DNA of 64,000 bases from Cryptosporangium sp044454545 (GTDB taxonomy: Bacteria; Actinomycetota; Actinomycetes; Mycobacteriales; Cryptosporangiaceae): assembly GCF_044454545.1 (NCBI RefSeq), contig NZ_JBITDV010000001.1:868001-932000 (forward strand). The letters run 5' to 3'. A program made the translations under genes and the position numbers. The notes under the pieces are model-generated. The model saw only the letters and a program-made list of their open reading frames with translations, was not told the DNA's origin and did no database searches. Positions 17,625 to 25,669 of the stretch are shown here, in pieces (the first letter of the stretch is position 1; every line of letters begins with the position of its first letter).

Positions 17625-19115
17625 ATGGCCGAGGTAAGAGTGACGGGCGGGGTCGTCCGGGGTGTGACCGAGGACGGCGTCGCCCGGTTCCTGGGGGTGC
17701 CCTACGCGGCGCCGCCGTTCGGGGCCAACCGCATGCGTCCGCCGGCGCCGGTGGTGCCGTGGAGCGGCACCCGCGACGCCTCGGCCTACGGCCCCACGGT
17801 CCCCAAGGGGGACTACCCCGATCAGTACGCGCCGTTGTTCGCCGAGGTCGTCATTCCGGGCGACGAGTGCCTGAACCTCAACGTCTGGACGCCGGAAGGC
17901 GCCGCGTCGTTACCGGTGCTGGTCTGGATCCACGGCGGTGCGTTCGTCAACGGTTCCGGCTCGGTGTCGGCCTACGACGGCAGCGCGTTCGCGCGCGACG
18001 GGGTCGTGTGCGTGACGATCAACTACCGCCTCGGGCCCGACGGGTCGTTGTTCACCGAAGGTGACCAGGGCACGGACAACGCGAACCTCGGCTTGCAGGA
18101 TCAGGTCGCCGCGCTGCGCTGGGTCCGCGACAACATCGCCGCGTTCGGTGGCGACCCGTCGCGGGTGACGGTCGCCGGTGAGTCCGCCGGCGCGATGAGC
18201 GTGTCGACGTTGCTGGCCCTGCCGTCCGCCGACGGGCTGTTCGCCCAGGCCATCACCCAGTCGGGCGCGACCGCCCACACGCTGACGGCGGAGATCGGCC
18301 TGACCGTGGCCCGCTCGTTCGCCGAGCGGCTCGGCGTCGACGCGACCCGCGAGGCGATCGCCGCCGCCGACCTCGACCTGCTGGTCAAGACCGCCGAGGA
18401 GTTCCACAACGACGCCCAGGCCGTGCCCGACCCGGAGAAGTACGGTGCGCTCGCCGCCCGGGTCCTGGTGTTCGCGCCGGTGGTCGACGGGGTCGTCCTT
18501 CCGCGGCACCCGCTCGACGCGGTCGCCGGTGGCGCGTCCGGGAACGTCCGGATCCTGCTCGGGTCCAACCGGCAGGAGGCCCGCCTGTTCCTCGTCGCCC
18601 CCGGGGTCATCGACCTGATCGACGAAGCGGAGCTGACCGCCGGCTCGGCGGCGTACGGGCTGCCGCCGGACGGGCTGGAGACCTACCGCCGCAACCACCC
18701 GGGGGCCTCCCCCGGTGACCTGCTGGCGCAGGTCGTCAGCGACTGGTACTTCGGCGTGCCGGCCATCCGGCTGGCCGAGGCGCACGAGCGCGGCGGTGGC
18801 CGGACCTGGGCCTACGTCTTCGACCGGCCCCGGCCGGAGGAGAACCACGGCTTCGGGAGCGCGCACGCGGTCGAGATCCCGTACGCGTTCGACACGATCG
18901 ACGATCCGTCGATCGCACCGCTGATCGGCCCGAACCCGTCCCGGGCGGTGGCCGACTCGACGCACGCGGTCTGGGTCCGGTTCGTCACCGACGGCGACCC
19001 GGGCTGGGCGCCCTACACCGCCGCCACCCGGACCACCGGGGTGCTCACCGAGACCGTGACCGTCGTCGACGACCCGCGCGGCGAGGAACGCGCCGTCTGG
19101 GACGGCCTCGTCTAG
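17625..19115 (+). CDS. Type-B carboxylesterase
   Basis: A 496-residue alpha/beta hydrolase of the carboxylesterase type-B/para-nitrobenzyl esterase family. The oxyanion-hole segment is WIHGGAFVNGSG, the nucleophile elbow GESAGAMS (Ser187), and the C-terminal His is expected in GFGSAHAVEIPYAFDT. Family blocks GVPYAAPPFG, DECLNLNVWTP and NLGLQDQVAALRWVRDNI are intact. AAAGGAG at 17613-17619 supports ATG 17625. No signal peptide is visible, so it is probably cytoplasmic. Convergent with the quinone oxidoreductase. Confidence 0.92.
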   Translation: MAEVRVTGGVVRGVTEDGVARFLGVPYAAPPFGANRMRPPAPVVPWSGTRDASAYGPTVPKGDYPDQYAPLFAEVVIPGDECLNLNVWTPEGAASLPVLVWIHGGAFVNGSGSVSAYDGSAFARDGVVCVTINYRLGPDGSLFTEGDQGTDNANLGLQDQVAALRWVRDNIAAFGGDPSRVTVAGESAGAMSVSTLLALPSADGLFAQAITQSGATAHTLTAEIGLTVARSFAERLGVDATREAIAAADLDLLVKTAEEFHNDAQAVPDPEKYGALAARVLVFAPVVDGVVLPRHPLDAVAGGASGNVRILLGSNRQEARLFLVAPGVIDLIDEAELTAGSAAYGLPPDGLETYRRNHPGASPGDLLAQVVSDWYFGVPAIRLAEAHERGGGRTWAYVFDRPRPEENHGFGSAHAVEIPYAFDTIDDPSIAPLIGPNPSRAVADSTHAVWVRFVTDGDPGWAPYTAATRTTGVLTETVTVVDDPRGEERAVWDGLV

Positions 19116-19128
19116 CGCAGCGCCGGCC

Positions 19129-19157
19129 GAGGGCTGCTCGACGGCCGATCAGCCCTC
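19129..19157. terminator. Possible bidirectional terminator hairpin
   Basis: GAGGGCTG (19129-19136) can pair with CAGCCCTC (19150-19157) across a 13-nt loop, between two convergent genes. The right arm covers the last codons of the quinone oxidoreductase. No T-run follows on either strand, so this is a stem-loop candidate only. Confidence 0.4.
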
Positions 19158-20126
19158 GCCCGCCGGCTGGCGCACCGAGAGCAGGATCTTCCCGGTCGCG
19201 CGCCGCTCGTCGAGCTCCGACAACGCCCGACCGGCCTCGGCCAGCGGAAACGTCCGCCCCAGCACCGGATCGAGCTTCCCGGCCGAGATCAGCGGCAACA
19301 GCTGCGCCCACTGCTCCTGCAGATACCCGGGCTGCGCGGTCCAGAACGCACCCCACCCGACGCCGACCACGCTGATGTTGTTCAGCAGCAGCCGGTTGAC
19401 CTTGACCTGCGGGATCTCCCCGCCGGTGAACCCGACGACGAGCAGCCGGCCCTCGCGGGCGAGGCTGCGCAGCGAGTCGGTGAACCGGTCCCCGCCCACC
19501 GGGTCGACCACGAGGTCGACGCCCCGGCCGCCGGTCAGCTCCTTCACCGCGTCCTTGAACCCGTCCGCCGGCACGACGTCCTGCGCACCGGCCGCCTTCG
19601 CGGTGCCGGCCTTGTCGGAGGACGACACGACCGCGATCACCCGGGCCCCGAGCGCGGACGCGAGCTGCACCGCCGCCGTTCCGACGCCTCCGGCCGCGCC
19701 GTGCACCAGCACGGTCTCGCCCTCGCGCAGCCGGCCCCGGCGCACCAGCCCGAAGTGGACGGTCAGGTAGTTCATCGGCAGCGCGGCCCCGGCGGCGAAC
19801 GACACCGAATCGGGCAGCGGGAACACCGACCCCGGATCCACGGCCACCACCTCGGCGAACCCACCGAGCCCGGGGAACGCGGCCACCCGCAGGCCCGCGG
19901 CGAACCCCGGACCCGACCGGACGACCCCGGCGACCTCCGACCCGGGCACGAACGGCAGCGGCGGCTTGAGCTGGTACTGACCCCGGCTCTGCAGCACCTC
20001 GGGGAACGTCACCCCGGCCACGTGGACGTCGATCACGACCGATCCGGCGTCCGGAGCGGGCTCGTCGATCGAGACCACCTCCAGCGCCGACGGACCGTCC
20101 AGGCGGGTGATCTGCACTGCGCGCAC
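19149..20126 (-). CDS. NADPH:quinone oxidoreductase-like (zinc-free MDR)
   Basis: A 325-residue medium-chain reductase. The GroES-like half begins MRAVQITRLDGPSALEVVSI and contains PFVPGSEVAGVVRSGPG; the Rossmann motif is VLVHGAAGGVGTAAVQLASA. Zinc-ligand cysteines are absent, as in quinone reductases and enoyl reductases of this class. It starts 21 bp after the flavin monooxygenase gene and is the last gene of the leftward gabD-type ALDH / monooxygenase / reductase operon, so it may reduce a product of the monooxygenase (a quinone or enone). Confidence 0.88.
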   Translation of the reverse strand: MRAVQITRLDGPSALEVVSIDEPAPDAGSVVIDVHVAGVTFPEVLQSRGQYQLKPPLPFVPGSEVAGVVRSGPGFAAGLRVAAFPGLGGFAEVVAVDPGSVFPLPDSVSFAAGAALPMNYLTVHFGLVRRGRLREGETVLVHGAAGGVGTAAVQLASALGARVIAVVSSSDKAGTAKAAGAQDVVPADGFKDAVKELTGGRGVDLVVDPVGGDRFTDSLRSLAREGRLLVVGFTGGEIPQVKVNRLLLNNISVVGVGWGAFWTAQPGYLQEQWAQLLPLISAGKLDPVLGRTFPLAEAGRALSELDERRATGKILLSVRQPAGEG

Positions 20127-20147
20127 GCGAGCTCCTCAGCGTCGAAG

Positions 20148-21545
20148 TTACTGCTCAGTACCGAACCATCGCTCCAGCGGTCCGCGCAGGTCTTCCGGCG
20201 AATCACCGCTCCACGCCACCTGACCGTCCGGCCGGAGCAGCACCGCTGGGGCGTCCAGTTCCTCGCTGACGCCGGCCGCGTAGCCGACCCGATCGGCCCA
20301 GCCCGACACCGACAGCCGGCCGGTCCGATCCAGCAGCAAACCCCGCCCGTCGCGCATCCGCTCGTACAACCGCCCGTGTTCCAGCGGCAGATCCTTCAAC
20401 CGCCGGCCGGTCAGCGGGTACCGGATCCCGATCGCGGTGACTTTCTCGACCAGGAACCGCGTGACGTCCTCGAAGTCCATCAGCTCCGACAGCAGCCTCC
20501 GCACCGCCGCCGGCCCCGGCCCGGGACCCAGCAGCTCGGCCTGCGCCCGCACGGTGCTCAGCACGTCGTCGGCCACCGGCCGCCGCTCGCTCTCGTACGT
20601 GTCCAGAAGCCCGGCCGGCGCCCATCCGGCCACCGCACCGGCCAGCTTCCAGCCCAGGTTGAACGCGTCCTGCAGGCCGAGATTGAGGCCCTGCCCGCCG
20701 ATCGGCGGGTGCACGTGCGCCGCGTCGCCGGCCAGCAGCACGCGGCCGGCCCGGTAGCGCTCGGCCAGCCGGGTGGCGTTGCCGAACCGCGAGAGCCAGC
20801 GCGGCGAGTGCACCCCGAAGTCGGTTCCGGCGGCCAGCCGCAGCGCCTCCCGGAACTCCTCCAGCGTCGGCGGTGCGTCCGAGAGGCCCGGAGCCGGCAC
20901 GGTCGCCCGGAACACCCCGTCGCCCACCGGACCGATGCCGAACATCCGATTGGTGCGGCGGACCTCGGCCATCACCGTCGCCACCGTCTCCGGTGGCACC
21001 CCGATCTCCACCTCGCCCAGCAGGTTCTCGGCCGTGGTGGCCTCGCCGGGAAACCCGATGCCGAGCAGCTTGCGCACGGTGCTGCGCCCGCCGTCGCACC
21101 CGACCAGGTACTTCGCGCGCAGCTCGGACCCGTCGGCCAGCGACGCGGTCACCCCGTCCGCGTCCTGCGCGAGCCCGGTCAGCACCGAGCCACGCCGGAG
21201 CGAGGCACCCACCGCCACCGCGTGCTCCTCCAGCAGCCGGTCGGTGATCGTCTGCGGAATTCCCAGCACGTACCCGTGCTCGGTGTCCATCCGGTCGGGC
21301 CACGGCTTGCTGATCCCGGCGAAGGACGCGCCGGTCCGGTGCACGGTGCCATGCGCGAGGAACGTCTCCAGCAGACCGCGCTGGTCGAGGATCTCGATGC
21401 TGCGCACGTGCAGGCCCAGCGACCGCACGAACGGCAGCCGCTCGGCCTCCCGCTCCAGTACCACCGTGTCCACGCCGTGCAGCCGCAACTCGGCCGCGAG
21501 CAGCAGGCCGGTCGGCCCGCCACCCACGACGATCACCTCCGTCAT
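20148..21545 (-). CDS. Flavin monooxygenase resembling rifampicin monooxygenase Rox
   Basis: A 465-residue class A FAD monooxygenase. Motifs: VVGGGPTGLLLAAELRLHGV (FAD), LVGCDGGRSTVRKLLGIGFP, and LLAGDAAHVHPPIGGQGLNL. Many stretches match what I remember of Streptomyces Rox, e.g. LGLHVRSIEILDQRGLLETF, GVHSPRWLSRFGNATR and the thioredoxin-like tail GRLYERMRDGRGLLLDRTGR. Rox enzymes inactivate rifamycins by hydroxylating the naphthoquinone. However, the gene lies between an aldehyde dehydrogenase (18-bp gap) and a quinone reductase (21-bp gap) under a divergent LysR, so a catabolic aromatic hydroxylase is equally possible. I saw no rifamycin-associated inverted repeat upstream. Confidence 0.85.
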   Translation of the reverse strand: MTEVIVVGGGPTGLLLAAELRLHGVDTVVLEREAERLPFVRSLGLHVRSIEILDQRGLLETFLAHGTVHRTGASFAGISKPWPDRMDTEHGYVLGIPQTITDRLLEEHAVAVGASLRRGSVLTGLAQDADGVTASLADGSELRAKYLVGCDGGRSTVRKLLGIGFPGEATTAENLLGEVEIGVPPETVATVMAEVRRTNRMFGIGPVGDGVFRATVPAPGLSDAPPTLEEFREALRLAAGTDFGVHSPRWLSRFGNATRLAERYRAGRVLLAGDAAHVHPPIGGQGLNLGLQDAFNLGWKLAGAVAGWAPAGLLDTYESERRPVADDVLSTVRAQAELLGPGPGPAAVRRLLSELMDFEDVTRFLVEKVTAIGIRYPLTGRRLKDLPLEHGRLYERMRDGRGLLLDRTGRLSVSGWADRVGYAAGVSEELDAPAVLLRPDGQVAWSGDSPEDLRGPLERWFGTEQ

Positions 21546-21563
21546 GCCGACGATGCTCGGTCC

Positions 21564-23030
21564 TCAACGACCATTTGGCCAATCGACCGACAGGTACTGC
21601 GTCTCGGTGAACTCCTCCAGGCCCACCCGGGCCCCCTCGCGGCCGATCCCGGACTGCTTCATCCCGCCGAACGGCGCCGACGGATCCGACACCAGCCCCC
21701 GGTTGACGCCGATCATCCCGGCCTCGAGCTCCTCGCCGATCCGCACCGCGCGGGCCAGATCCCCCGCGTACACGTACGCGGCCAGGCCCAGCTCGGAGGC
21801 GTTCGCGTCCCGCAGCATCGCGTCCTCGTCGGTCCAGGCGACGATCGGCGCCACCGGCCCGAAGATCTCCGTGCCGAGGATCTCGGTCGTTGGCACCGAG
21901 GCGGAATCCGGCAGCCGCAGCGCGGTCGGCGGGTAGAAGTACCCGTCCGAGGGCACCGGAGCCCGGTGGGTGATCCACGCTCCCGCGGCCACCGCCCTGT
22001 CCACCAGCCCGCCGACCGTCCCGACCGCCTTCGCCGAGATCAGCGGTCCGATGTCGGATCCCGCCGAGGCCGGCCCGACCGCCAGTGCCTCGAGGCGCGC
22101 GCCCAGCAGCGCGGTGAACCGCTCCACGACCTCCTGGTGGACGTAGAACCGGTTGGCCGCCGTGCAGGCCTGACCACCGCCGCGGAACTTCGCCACCATC
22201 GCGCCGTCGACCGCGGCCTCGAGGTCGGCGTCCTCGGTGACGACGAAGGGCGCGTTGCCGCCCAGCTCCATCGACGCGTTGACGATCCGGTCGGCGGCCC
22301 GGCGCAGCAGCAGCTGCCCGACCCGCGTCGAGCCGGTGAACGAGATCTTGCGCACGCGCGGATCGGCCAGCCAGGCCTCCACGACGCCGGCCGGGTCGGT
22401 CGTCGGCACCAGGTTCACGACACCGTCCGGAACTCCGGCCTCGGCCAGCAGGTCGAGCAGCGCGATCGCGGTCAGCGGTGTCTCGGCGGCCGGCTTGAGA
22501 ACGACCGTGCAGCCGGCGGCCAGCGCCGGAGCGATCTTGCGCGCGGCCATCGCGGCCGGGAAGTTCCACGGCGTGACCAGCGCGGCCACTCCGACCGGCC
22601 GTTCGGTGACCAGCGTGCGGGTGCCGCCGGCCGGTGACGGGCCGTAGCTGCCGCCGCTGCGTGCGGCCTCCTCGGCGAACCAGCGGAAGAACTCGGCCGC
22701 GTAGACGACCTCTCCCCGGGCGTCGGCAAGCGACTTGCCGTTCTCGGCCGCGATCAGGCCGGCCAGCCGGTCGGCGTCGCGGACCATCAGCTCGAAGACG
22801 CGGCGCAGGACCTCCGAGCGGGTGCGGCCGGGCGTCCGGCGCCAGGGGTCGAACGCGGCCGCGGCGGCGTCCACCGCGGCGAGGGCGTCACGCCGGTCAC
22901 CGTCCGCGACGGCGGCCAGGTGCGCACCGGTGGCCGGATCGTCGACGTCGAACAGCCCGGAGCCACCCTTGCGCCGTCGGCCGGCGATCACCACTCCGCG
23001 TTCGGGGTTCAGGCCCGACAGATCAGTCAT
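21564..23030 (-). CDS. NAD(P)-dependent aldehyde dehydrogenase, GabD-like
   Basis: A 488-residue ALDH of the succinate-semialdehyde dehydrogenase branch. VTPWNFPAAMAARKIAPALA and KPAAETPLTAIALLDLLAEA form the cofactor site, SFTGSTRVGQ the turn, MELGGNAPFVV carries the general-base Glu, GGGQACTAANRFYV holds the catalytic Cys, and GMKQSGIGREGARVGLEEF ends the family. ATG 23030 is the first gene of the leftward operon; an 81-bp gap with an inverted repeat separates it from the divergent LysR gene. The substrate may be succinate semialdehyde or an aldehyde produced by the downstream monooxygenase. Confidence 0.9.
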   Translation of the reverse strand: MTDLSGLNPERGVVIAGRRRKGGSGLFDVDDPATGAHLAAVADGDRRDALAAVDAAAAAFDPWRRTPGRTRSEVLRRVFELMVRDADRLAGLIAAENGKSLADARGEVVYAAEFFRWFAEEAARSGGSYGPSPAGGTRTLVTERPVGVAALVTPWNFPAAMAARKIAPALAAGCTVVLKPAAETPLTAIALLDLLAEAGVPDGVVNLVPTTDPAGVVEAWLADPRVRKISFTGSTRVGQLLLRRAADRIVNASMELGGNAPFVVTEDADLEAAVDGAMVAKFRGGGQACTAANRFYVHQEVVERFTALLGARLEALAVGPASAGSDIGPLISAKAVGTVGGLVDRAVAAGAWITHRAPVPSDGYFYPPTALRLPDSASVPTTEILGTEIFGPVAPIVAWTDEDAMLRDANASELGLAAYVYAGDLARAVRIGEELEAGMIGVNRGLVSDPSAPFGGMKQSGIGREGARVGLEEFTETQYLSVDWPNGR

Positions 23031-23086
23031 GCTTCCAGCGTCGGCACCGCGGCCTATGCCGTCCAATGCCCAGTTCTGATGGGTGG

Positions 23087-23103
23087 CATGCCTCCGAGGC
23101 ATG
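23087..23103. promoter_or_regulatory. LysR-type operator candidate
   Basis: CATGCCTC-C-GAGGCATG is an 8-1-8 inverted repeat, 9 bp before the LysR start and about 57 bp upstream of the divergent aldehyde dehydrogenase start. Placement in a divergent promoter and the pseudo-palindromic form fit a LysR binding site that also gives autoregulation. Confidence 0.6.
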
Positions 23104-23111
23104 ATGGTCCG

Positions 23112-23984
23112 GTGGACCTGCACACGCTGCGCTACCTGGTGGCCGTCGCCGATGCCGGGACGGTCTCCGCAGCGGCGGAGGTCGTCCGGGTCACCCAGCC
23201 GTCGCTCTCGCGGCAGTTGCGGGGGCTGGAGCGCGACCTCGGGGTGGCGCTCTTCGAGCGCGGCCACGGCCGGCTGACGCTCTCCCCGGCCGGCCGTCAG
23301 CTGCTGCCGCGGGTCCGCGACCTGCTCAGCCGGGCCGACGACCTGCGCACCGCCGCCGCGCTGGAGGCCCACGGCCGCCTCGAGCGGATCACGATCGCCG
23401 CGCCGACGACCACGCTCACCGACGTCGTCTCGCCGTTCCTGGCCACGCTCCGGCCCGACGACCCGGTCCCCGCCGTCTTCGAGTCCGACGCGCTGACCCC
23501 GGTGGACGCCCGGCGGCGCGGCGCCGACCTGGTGCTGACCACGGTGCGCCCACTCCCCCCGTTCCGCGTTCACTCGTTGCCGCCGCTGCCGGTGTTCGCG
23601 TACGTCCCGGCCGGGCACTCCTGGCACGGCCGGGACGTCGTCGCGCTGGCCGAACTGCTCGGCCAGGAGCTGATCAGCCTGCCGCCCGGTCACTCGGCCC
23701 GGCGGGCCCTCGACGCGGCGACGGTCATCGCCGGCGTCACGCCGACGCTGCTGGAGGCCAGCAACGGCACGGTCGCGCAGGCGCTCGCGGCGGCCGGTCG
23801 CGGTATCGCCGTGGTCTCCGACGACCCGCGTTTCGGTCTGGACCCGATCCGCATCGCGCTCGACGAGCGGGCTCGTCTGGAGGTGCGCCTGCACTGCGCC
23901 TGGGACAGCGCCCACCCGGCGGCGGCCATTCTGGAGGAAGTGGCCCGCCGCCTGGGCGATTTCGTGGTGGCGCGGTACGGCTAG
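23112..23984 (+). CDS. LysR family transcriptional regulator
   Basis: A 290-residue LysR protein. The GTG at 23112 begins the family N-terminus VDLHTLRYLVAVADAGTVSA, and the winged helix continues AAAEVVRVTQPSLSRQLRGL. The effector domain starts near residue 90 (ITIAAPTTTLTDVVSPFLAT). Upstream in-frame ATGs would run through the inverted repeat at 23087-23103. Divergent from the ALDH / monooxygenase / reductase operon, which it probably activates. Its stop overlaps the convergent permease gene by 4 bp. Confidence 0.9.
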   Translation: MDLHTLRYLVAVADAGTVSAAAEVVRVTQPSLSRQLRGLERDLGVALFERGHGRLTLSPAGRQLLPRVRDLLSRADDLRTAAALEAHGRLERITIAAPTTTLTDVVSPFLATLRPDDPVPAVFESDALTPVDARRRGADLVLTTVRPLPPFRVHSLPPLPVFAYVPAGHSWHGRDVVALAELLGQELISLPPGHSARRALDAATVIAGVTPTLLEASNGTVAQALAAAGRGIAVVSDDPRFGLDPIRIALDERARLEVRLHCAWDSAHPAAAILEEVARRLGDFVVARYG

Positions 23985-25498
23985 CTGACCAGGTCGGCGA
24001 TCGCCCGTTCGTTCTCGGAGTTGCGCCGGACCGCACCGAGCACGAACCCGAGGGCCAGCACCACGAACGGCGCCAGCACCAGCACCCAGCCGGTCGCCGA
24101 CAGCGCGAACGACTTCAACGAGTCGTCGGCGTTCGCGCTCGTCCCGGCCAGCAGGCCGAACCGCGCCATGATCAGGTACGCCCCCAGCGCCAGCCCGACG
24201 ATCGCGACGACCGGCGCCACCACGCTGGTGAGCACCCCCACCGACCCGGGCTCCCGCCGGAAGTGCACGATCACCGCGACCGACACCAGGATCTCCACCA
24301 GCACGATCGCCAGCACCGCCAGGCCGCTGAACCAGTAGAACAGCGTCAGCACCGGATCCTTGCCGGCCAGCGCGAAGATCGCGACGACCACGACGGAGAT
24401 CACCGACGTCGAGACCGAACCGAACACCGGCGCGCCCCGGCGGTTCACCCGGTCGAGCGCGCGCGGCAACACGCCGGCCCGCCCCATCGAGAAGAAGTAC
24501 CTCGACGCGCTGTTCTGGAACGCGAGCAGCCCCGCGAACAGGCTGCTGAGCACCAGCCAGCTCAGCAACGTCGACAGCCAGCCGCCGACGTACTGCTCGG
24601 CCACCGAGAACAGCACCGCGGCCGGGTCGGCCAGTGGCGTGCCCTGCACGGACGACAGTTCGGCGACCTTGTCGACGGCGTGTGCGCTGCCGACTCCGCT
24701 GACCACCGCCCACGAGGTCAGCGCGAACAGCAACGCGATCATCGCGACCGCGGTGTAGGTGGCCCGCGGGACGGCACGCTTGGGGTCGCGCGTCTCCTCG
24801 GCGTAGATCGCGGTGGCCTCGAACCCGATGTACGACGCGAACGCGAACGCCAGCGCGATGCCGGCCGAGCCACCGAACCCACCGGCGAAGATGTTCGACG
24901 GCGAGAACGACGCGCTGAACCCGAGCCCGTCCGGGCCACCGCCCTGGAACAGCACCACGACCGCGACCAGCAGGAGCGACAGCACCTCCAGCGTCATCAG
25001 GACGCCGAGCAGCTTCGCGCCGATGTCGACCTGCAGCAGTGACAGCGTCAGCACGATCGCCCACGCGAGCAGCGTCCACACCCACCAGGGCAGGTCGATC
25101 GAGAGATGGGCCTCGAGCTGCTCGTGGGCCACCGACCCGAAGAACCCGTAGATCGCCAGCTGCACCGCGAGGTAGGCCAGTAACGAGACGAACGCGGTCG
25201 CGACGCCGGGCACGAGGCCCAGGCCCCGGCCCACGAACGCGAAGAACGCGCCGGTGTTGGCGACCCGATGGCTCATCGCCGAGTAACCGACGCTGAACAC
25301 CAGCAGCACCAGACCGGCGACGAGGTAGGCCCCCGGCGCGGCGGCCCCGTTGCCGAGCACGATCGCGACCGGCACCGCACCGGTCATTCCGACCAGGGGC
25401 GCGGCCGCCGCGACGACGAAGAACACGATCCCGGCGATGCCCAGCCGGTTGGGAGCGAGCTGCTCGTCGGCTCTGGGGACAGTCCGTTCGGCGGTCAT
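23981..25498 (-). CDS. APC-family amino acid/amine permease
   Basis: A 505-residue amino acid-polyamine-organocation transporter with about 12 membrane helices (e.g. LGIAGIVFFVVAAAAPLVGM, the conserved first helix, and FFAFVGRGLGLVPGVATAFV). The block ASYIGFEATAIYAEETRDPK is the family's helix 6 with the GFE motif. Upstream lie two MarR-type operators (25536-25549 and 25577-25590), the same motif found before the ALDH, ADC-like, glutamine-synthetase-like and marR genes, so it likely imports the substrate of that pathway. An amine or amino acid substrate is inferred from the family and from the gamma-glutamyl ligase in the cluster. Confidence 0.9.
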   Translation of the reverse strand: MTAERTVPRADEQLAPNRLGIAGIVFFVVAAAAPLVGMTGAVPVAIVLGNGAAAPGAYLVAGLVLLVFSVGYSAMSHRVANTGAFFAFVGRGLGLVPGVATAFVSLLAYLAVQLAIYGFFGSVAHEQLEAHLSIDLPWWVWTLLAWAIVLTLSLLQVDIGAKLLGVLMTLEVLSLLLVAVVVLFQGGGPDGLGFSASFSPSNIFAGGFGGSAGIALAFAFASYIGFEATAIYAEETRDPKRAVPRATYTAVAMIALLFALTSWAVVSGVGSAHAVDKVAELSSVQGTPLADPAAVLFSVAEQYVGGWLSTLLSWLVLSSLFAGLLAFQNSASRYFFSMGRAGVLPRALDRVNRRGAPVFGSVSTSVISVVVVAIFALAGKDPVLTLFYWFSGLAVLAIVLVEILVSVAVIVHFRREPGSVGVLTSVVAPVVAIVGLALGAYLIMARFGLLAGTSANADDSLKSFALSATGWVLVLAPFVVLALGFVLGAVRRNSENERAIADLVS

Positions 25499-25535
25499 GG
25501 CGCCTCCCGTAAATGTGACCTGGGCGACAAAAGAT

Positions 25536-25549
25536 ATTCGGACCCGAAC
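25536..25549. promoter_or_regulatory. MarR-type operator, copy A (permease side)
   Basis: ATTCGGACCCGAAC matches the pattern GTTCGG-N2-CCGAAC at every arm position but the first. It lies 38 bp upstream of the APC permease start. See the copies at 25577, 25633, 30414, 30485 and 33637. Confidence 0.55.
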
Positions 25550-25576
25550 GACTTGTCGAGCGCTCGTGATCGAATC

Positions 25577-25590
25577 GTTCGCGTCCGAAC
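25577..25590. promoter_or_regulatory. MarR-type operator, copy B
   Basis: GTTCGCGTCCGAAC: both outer arms GTTCG and CGAAC are intact. It is central in the 171-bp divergent region between the permease and the aldehyde dehydrogenase. Confidence 0.55.
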
Positions 25591-25605
25591 AGATTGCTCA
25601 GCCGC

Positions 25606-25635
25606 TTGACCACCCGAACCGGGCGCGATTACGTT
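25606..25635 (+). promoter_or_regulatory. Predicted promoter of the ALDH/dioxygenase operon
   Basis: TTGACC (25606-25611), an 18-bp spacer and TACGTT (25630-25635) lie ahead of the ATG at 25670. Operator copy C (25633-25646) overlaps the -10 box, so a bound MarR dimer would block open complex formation. Confidence 0.45.
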
Positions 25636-25646
25636 CGGCTCCAAAC
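25633..25646. promoter_or_regulatory. MarR-type operator, copy C
   Basis: GTTCGGCTCCAAAC overlaps the predicted -10 box of the operon starting at 25670. Nearly identical to copy E (GTTCGGGCCCAAAC) before the glutamine-synthetase-like gene. Confidence 0.6.
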
Positions 25647-25669
25647 GACCTACGCTCAGCGGGAGCCCG

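Noticed and set aside
21546..21563. Rifamycin-associated element upstream of the Rox-like gene
   Set aside because: Only 18 bp separate it from the aldehyde dehydrogenase gene and I see no suitable inverted repeat; regulation more likely comes from the LysR promoter.
19701..22637. A very long open frame (about 978 codons) on the plus strand opposite the Rox-like and ALDH genes
   Set aside because: Its translation is Arg/Pro/His/Gln-rich with no family signature, while the minus strand encodes two clear enzymes. Long antisense frames are expected at this GC content.
23031..25613. Upstream extension of the aldehyde dehydrogenase frame to about 1349 codons
   Set aside because: The extension runs antisense through the LysR gene and, on the same strand but in another frame, through the permease gene. 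ALDH homology begins only at 23030.
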